DNA from: DATARR01 sp034666985
GTDB lineage: Bacteria; Acidobacteriota; Thermoanaerobaculia; Multivoradales; UBA5704
NCBI GenBank assembly: GCA_034666985.1
Contig: JAXDKS010000023.1
Coordinates: forward strand, 1-64,000
Direction of reading: 5' to 3'
DNA: 64,000 nucleotides
Position numbers and translations under genes: made by a program. Numbering within the stretch: position 1 is the first letter of the stretch; every line of letters begins with the position of its first letter. Positions 62,001-64,000 of the stretch are shown here, piece by piece. The notes beneath the pieces were generated by a model. It did not search any database, was not told the DNA's origin, and saw only the letters and a program-made list of their open reading frames with translations.

Positions 62001-63139
62001 CGGACGCGCAACCCCTCCACCTGAAGCGGCTCGATCAGCGTGCCCCGGGCCTCGGCCACAGCTTGCAGAGTCGTTTCGCCCTCGGAAAGAGCGCGGTAGA
62101 AGGCTTCCTCGGCCCGTGTGCACAGATCGTCCCCTATCGGGCCGGAGTAGCCAACGACCTGCACGAAGCCGCTGCGGTGGAGGGCCGCCGCCGTCGAAGG
62201 CCCAATTGCCAAGCCGGTTGCTCCACCTTCATCGAGCTCGCGGCCAAAGAGTCCCCGCTCGCCGACGCCGGGCTGGCGAACGCTCGTTGCGCCATGACAG
62301 GAGGCCAGGAAGAATAGCTGGGGAAACGACCCCGCCTGGCCGGACTTGAGGAGCACGACCTGCATGCGGCGGATGAGCTCGTCGATAGCCACCACCTCCG
62401 CGCACCCCGTCTCGTCCTCGAAGACGAGGCTTCCCGGCAGACCGTGACCGCTGAAGTGGACCGCCGCCGCCCGTTGCTCAGAGACCACTTGGATGAGGTC
62501 CTCCACTCCCCCCAGGTCCGCGAACGCCACCTGCTGGCCCAGCCCCGCGAGGGCGGAGTAAAGCCGGTAGGACTCGTCCTCGTACCGCAAGGCCGATTGA
62601 TCCTCAGGAGCCGAAATCGTGACGGCTACCCGGAGGGGACCGGTGGGAAGAGGCAACTCGGGAGATCCCTCGGAAACTACCTCTCGAACGATGTCGAGCG
62701 CCGCCTCAAAAACAGGCGGAGGGCTATCGGGAACGGGCGCCAGAAGCTCCCAGGGCAGGGCGAGTGCGAGATCGCCCCAGCGGCCTGCGCCTTGCACCCG
62801 CAGGGTCATCCGGGCACGGCCGTAGCTCACCTGGCGAATCCGCTGGACCACAGCCTCTTGCGCCTGGGCGGAAAGCAGCACCGGCGTCAGCCGTCTGCCA
62901 ATGCGCCTCGCGAGTTGCTGAATCTCCTCCTCTTTCTCGCGCGCTCCCGGCAGGTCGAGTGGCACAGGACGGCTGGCCGAGGCGCGGAACTCTGCGAGGA
63001 GCGCCTGGAAATCCCTGTCGACCAAGGGATTGGCAACCGAGTGAGCGGGGCTCTCCAAGGTCGGGCCGACGATCTTCCAGAGCTCGTCTCCCGGTTCGAT
63101 GTCGAAGACGAGCTCCTGCGGATCGAGAGGTGCCTCCAT
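59027..63139 (-). CDS. CHAT protease - STAND/NTPase - TPR protein
   Basis: A 1370-residue cytoplasmic protein. Residues about 160-390 are a CHAT caspase-like domain with AAVHFSGHG (His232) and LFFLASCHGATS (Cys281). Residues about 430-780 form a STAND-type NTPase: GFIGQRGLQHEV, P-loop LQGLGGLGKTALASHLL (about 450-466), LVVYADNVEAL (Walker B-like), and a winged-helix-like tail. From about 850 to the end are some 12 TPR units (EEAEPLLRRSLSIAEN and similar). This is the domain order of NLR-like sensors: protease effector, switch, repeat sensor. The start at 63139 has GGAGGGAA upstream. It forms a likely operon with the caspase gene. Confidence 0.92.
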   Translation of the reverse strand: MEAPLDPQELVFDIEPGDELWKIVGPTLESPAHSVANPLVDRDFQALLAEFRASASRPVPLDLPGAREKEEEIQQLARRIGRRLTPVLLSAQAQEAVVQRIRQVSYGRARMTLRVQGAGRWGDLALALPWELLAPVPDSPPPVFEAALDIVREVVSEGSPELPLPTGPLRVAVTISAPEDQSALRYEDESYRLYSALAGLGQQVAFADLGGVEDLIQVVSEQRAAAVHFSGHGLPGSLVFEDETGCAEVVAIDELIRRMQVVLLKSGQAGSFPQLFFLASCHGATSVRQPGVGERGLFGRELDEGGATGLAIGPSTAAALHRSGFVQVVGYSGPIGDDLCTRAEEAFYRALSEGETTLQAVAEARGTLIEPLQVEGLRVRYPLGWAQLAVYHRGPDRPLAIPGKPAAPRGFRATQDVSGLPVLKFGFIGQRGLQHEVRKKIKDRQTLLVLQGLGGLGKTALASHLLTRAFATEEKDRLVLRCDGLQDVANPIAELRDQAEKHGEGLPAWEEAKRELRRRFPEEEPVAGFAAVVERLRQERPGLVVYADNVEALQVRPDSATGGADPLGSWRPEAEEWWAEMERLSQGGLILASTRYAWAGLDPRAWIGIEPMSRADTLRLLDSFKALAELSLAVRQRLADRVDRHPRTVELLAGLVEGQRRELGLGAEIADEWEELVVPVLPRNAEQIRADLLLAEVWRRLPGETRRHAGRLIVLRVPAPLQVVDRLGNASGRDGLVRSSLLSRFRERLLVRGEASWLNRWGFHALVRELVAAQPEAAVGREAHEVAGRAYAALIGSDPVGEETYIEIVREDRARWPLLAETVHHLLAADRGDEAWPFAHEHAVVLRDRGRYREALRILEACETAGIQGEPLAESFVLRAQFHRMLGHSIEESQRLLERALSFKIQPSLRAIALVEQGMLEELQGRLGAAEERTREGLRLIEGDEGPASGIYALLLHESARLAMLQEKWEEAEPLLRRSLSIAENVIVPVHPELGKILGSLAGVLVYLGKNEEAEPLLHRSIEILEKSSGEGDISLSVPLTSLARIMTYDERAAKGEKLAQRALDIVLRSDREDATRNPELGIVLAILARAQSAQGKPEAVVTARQALEILASSYPPDHQGVEAMRSALREIVDQGSTVEDRFQALEPQREIASEQGEVDSALVIQERIVAMIRTRQGRDGHMALASHLQELAALYRRAGRYEDAVRALEEAVELGEQYSHPNLDALKSALSVARISLGLLEFLDQKGFKTDMADVALFRESDVQSRKAWDSKERGDVPAAVAGLERSIALLRKVKEHRLKPERMRAFLLHLGRFYRQAGQLRESIAALEEAAALAQEDRDEDLETYRHDLEQTRNALARAAMEKGTAST

Positions 63140-63261
63140 CTCATTCCCTCCATTCTTCCAGAACGCCAGTCTGCGCCTTCTCATCTTCACTTGGCTATTT
63201 CCTACGCGGAGCGGTTGTCGAGCAGCCGCTCAAGAGACCCGTAGGAGCGAGTGCGAGCGCC

Positions 63262-64000
63262 TCACTCGATGTCGTCGAGGTCGCGGTACTGGAGACCGGG
63301 GATGCGCGGGGTGCGGATCTCGAAGCCGCGCTCGCGGAACACGGCCTCGAAGATTTCGATTTTGTAGGCGAGACCTTCGGGGTCCCCCGCGTCTGACCAG
63401 TGGTAGCGATGCTCCCAGGTTTCCTCGGAGCGCACGAGTGGCCAACCGGCGAGCGCGAGGTGGATTGCGAAGGTGCCGGGAACGCAATGAGACATCTCGA
63501 TGGGTTGGCGTGCGAGATCGTCGGACTCCTCCCAGCCGAGCCGCTCTCCCAGGTTCCGCGCGGTGACCATGACACGCCATTGATCGCCCTGATGGATCAG
63601 GAAACGCGCCTCGGATTCGCTGATCTCGACGCGATACGGCGGCAGCTCCTGCTGCCAGGTGAAAACCAGATCGTGTTTCCACATCCAGACCCACATCCCG
63701 ATGCGGGCATAGAAGCGCACCGACGGCTGCCAGGTCCAGTTCGTGTCGAGCCGGATACCTCCGGCGCCGTTTGCAATCGTCGCGTGGAAAACCGCTTCGA
63801 GGGCGCGGCGGGCGACGTTCCGCCTTCGCTCGGCCGGATCGACGTACAGACTTGAGATGGAGAGCAGATCAATGCCTGAGTACATCGTGCCGATGGCGAT
63901 CGTGCCAACGCGCCGGCCGTCGGCAAGAAGCCAGAAGGGACGCGAGTATGCACCGTGAGGGCTCGCGAGAGGGCCGCCGTTGTAGCTGACACGACGCTCG
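63262..64000 (-). CDS. GNAT-family acetyltransferase, 3' part (runs off the right edge)
   Basis: The open frame continues to the window end with no start codon needed inside it. SISSLYVDPAERRRNVARRA is the acetyl-CoA-binding region (motif A, with an imperfect Q/RxxGxA), after strand ADGRRVGTIAIGTMYSG; ANGAGGIRLDTNW and PSVRFYARIGMWVWMWKHDL follow. The last 100 residues are an extra domain of unknown fold. It lies upstream of the CHAT gene on the same strand with a 122-base gap. Substrate unknown. Confidence 0.75.
   Translation of the reverse strand, partial: ERRVSYNGGPLASPHGAYSRPFWLLADGRRVGTIAIGTMYSGIDLLSISSLYVDPAERRRNVARRALEAVFHATIANGAGGIRLDTNWTWQPSVRFYARIGMWVWMWKHDLVFTWQQELPPYRVEISESEARFLIHQGDQWRVMVTARNLGERLGWEESDDLARQPIEMSHCVPGTFAIHLALAGWPLVRSEETWEHRYHWSDAGDPEGLAYKIEIFEAVFRERGFEIRTPRIPGLQYRDLDDIE

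Overview
The window is high-GC, gene-dense bacterial chromosome. Several features together point to Acidobacteriota, perhaps the Thermoanaerobaculia/Vicinamibacteria side: a MacB-like orphan permease of the acidobacterial duplicated type, many regulators fused to TPR repeats, a Ser/Thr kinase-ATPase-TPR protein, a winged-helix/TolB-like/TPR regulator, an S46 dipeptidyl-peptidase, a sulfatase-fold enzyme with TPRs, and many secreted peptidases. No rRNA, tRNA, CRISPR array, transposase or phage gene was seen. The phylum call is inference from gene content.

Layout. 1-2.9 kb: 5' part of glutamine synthetase with an operator-like palindrome, and a secreted TPR protein. 2.9-9.9 kb: an accessory stretch with three attC-like imperfect palindromes around a TonB-C protein and a VOC protein (an integron-cassette-like cluster with no integrase in view), then a large secreted alpha/beta hydrolase, an NmrA-like reductase and a DUF1801 protein. 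10-14.8 kb: an amine oxidase, secreted proteins and a broken serine protease. 15-18.6 kb: a compact regulatory locus (two XRE regulators, one fused to TPRs, around a small secreted cysteine peptide, plus a divergent 123-aa protein) followed by about 35 copies of a degenerate 21-bp repeat. 18.6-29.8 kb: methyltransferase, cNMP/PilZ protein, sulfatase-fold-TPR protein and a secreted hydrolase cluster (FTP/HExxH metallopeptidase, Asp-box protein, S1 protease). 30-34 kb: bacterial NHEJ (LigD, Ku and a MerR-TPR protein). 34-47.3 kb: S46 peptidase, winged-helix-TPR regulator, GT39 transferase, pyrophosphatase, ApaH, a molybdopterin reductase with its cytochrome b, a TAP-like hydrolase and a HepT/MntA toxin-antitoxin pair. 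47.3-64 kb: orphan permease, a subtilase with a small I9-like protein, kinase-ATPase-TPR protein, an ArsR-AHSA1-VOC operon, and a caspase-like protease next to a CHAT-NTPase-TPR protein; a GNAT gene runs off the right edge.

The loci most likely to be new biology are the caspase-like/CHAT-STAND pair (56.5-63.1 kb), which has the parts of an NLR-like cell-suicide or defence module; the XRE-TPR/secreted-peptide locus (15.0-17.8 kb), laid out like peptide-sensing regulators; the 21-bp array (17.84-18.58 kb), whose units often fold as small hairpins with paired stem changes; the cassette-like attC cluster (4.4-5.8 kb); and the subtilase with a separate propeptide-like partner (50-51.7 kb). Two long TPR proteins each carry a one-base frameshift that may be a sequencing error.
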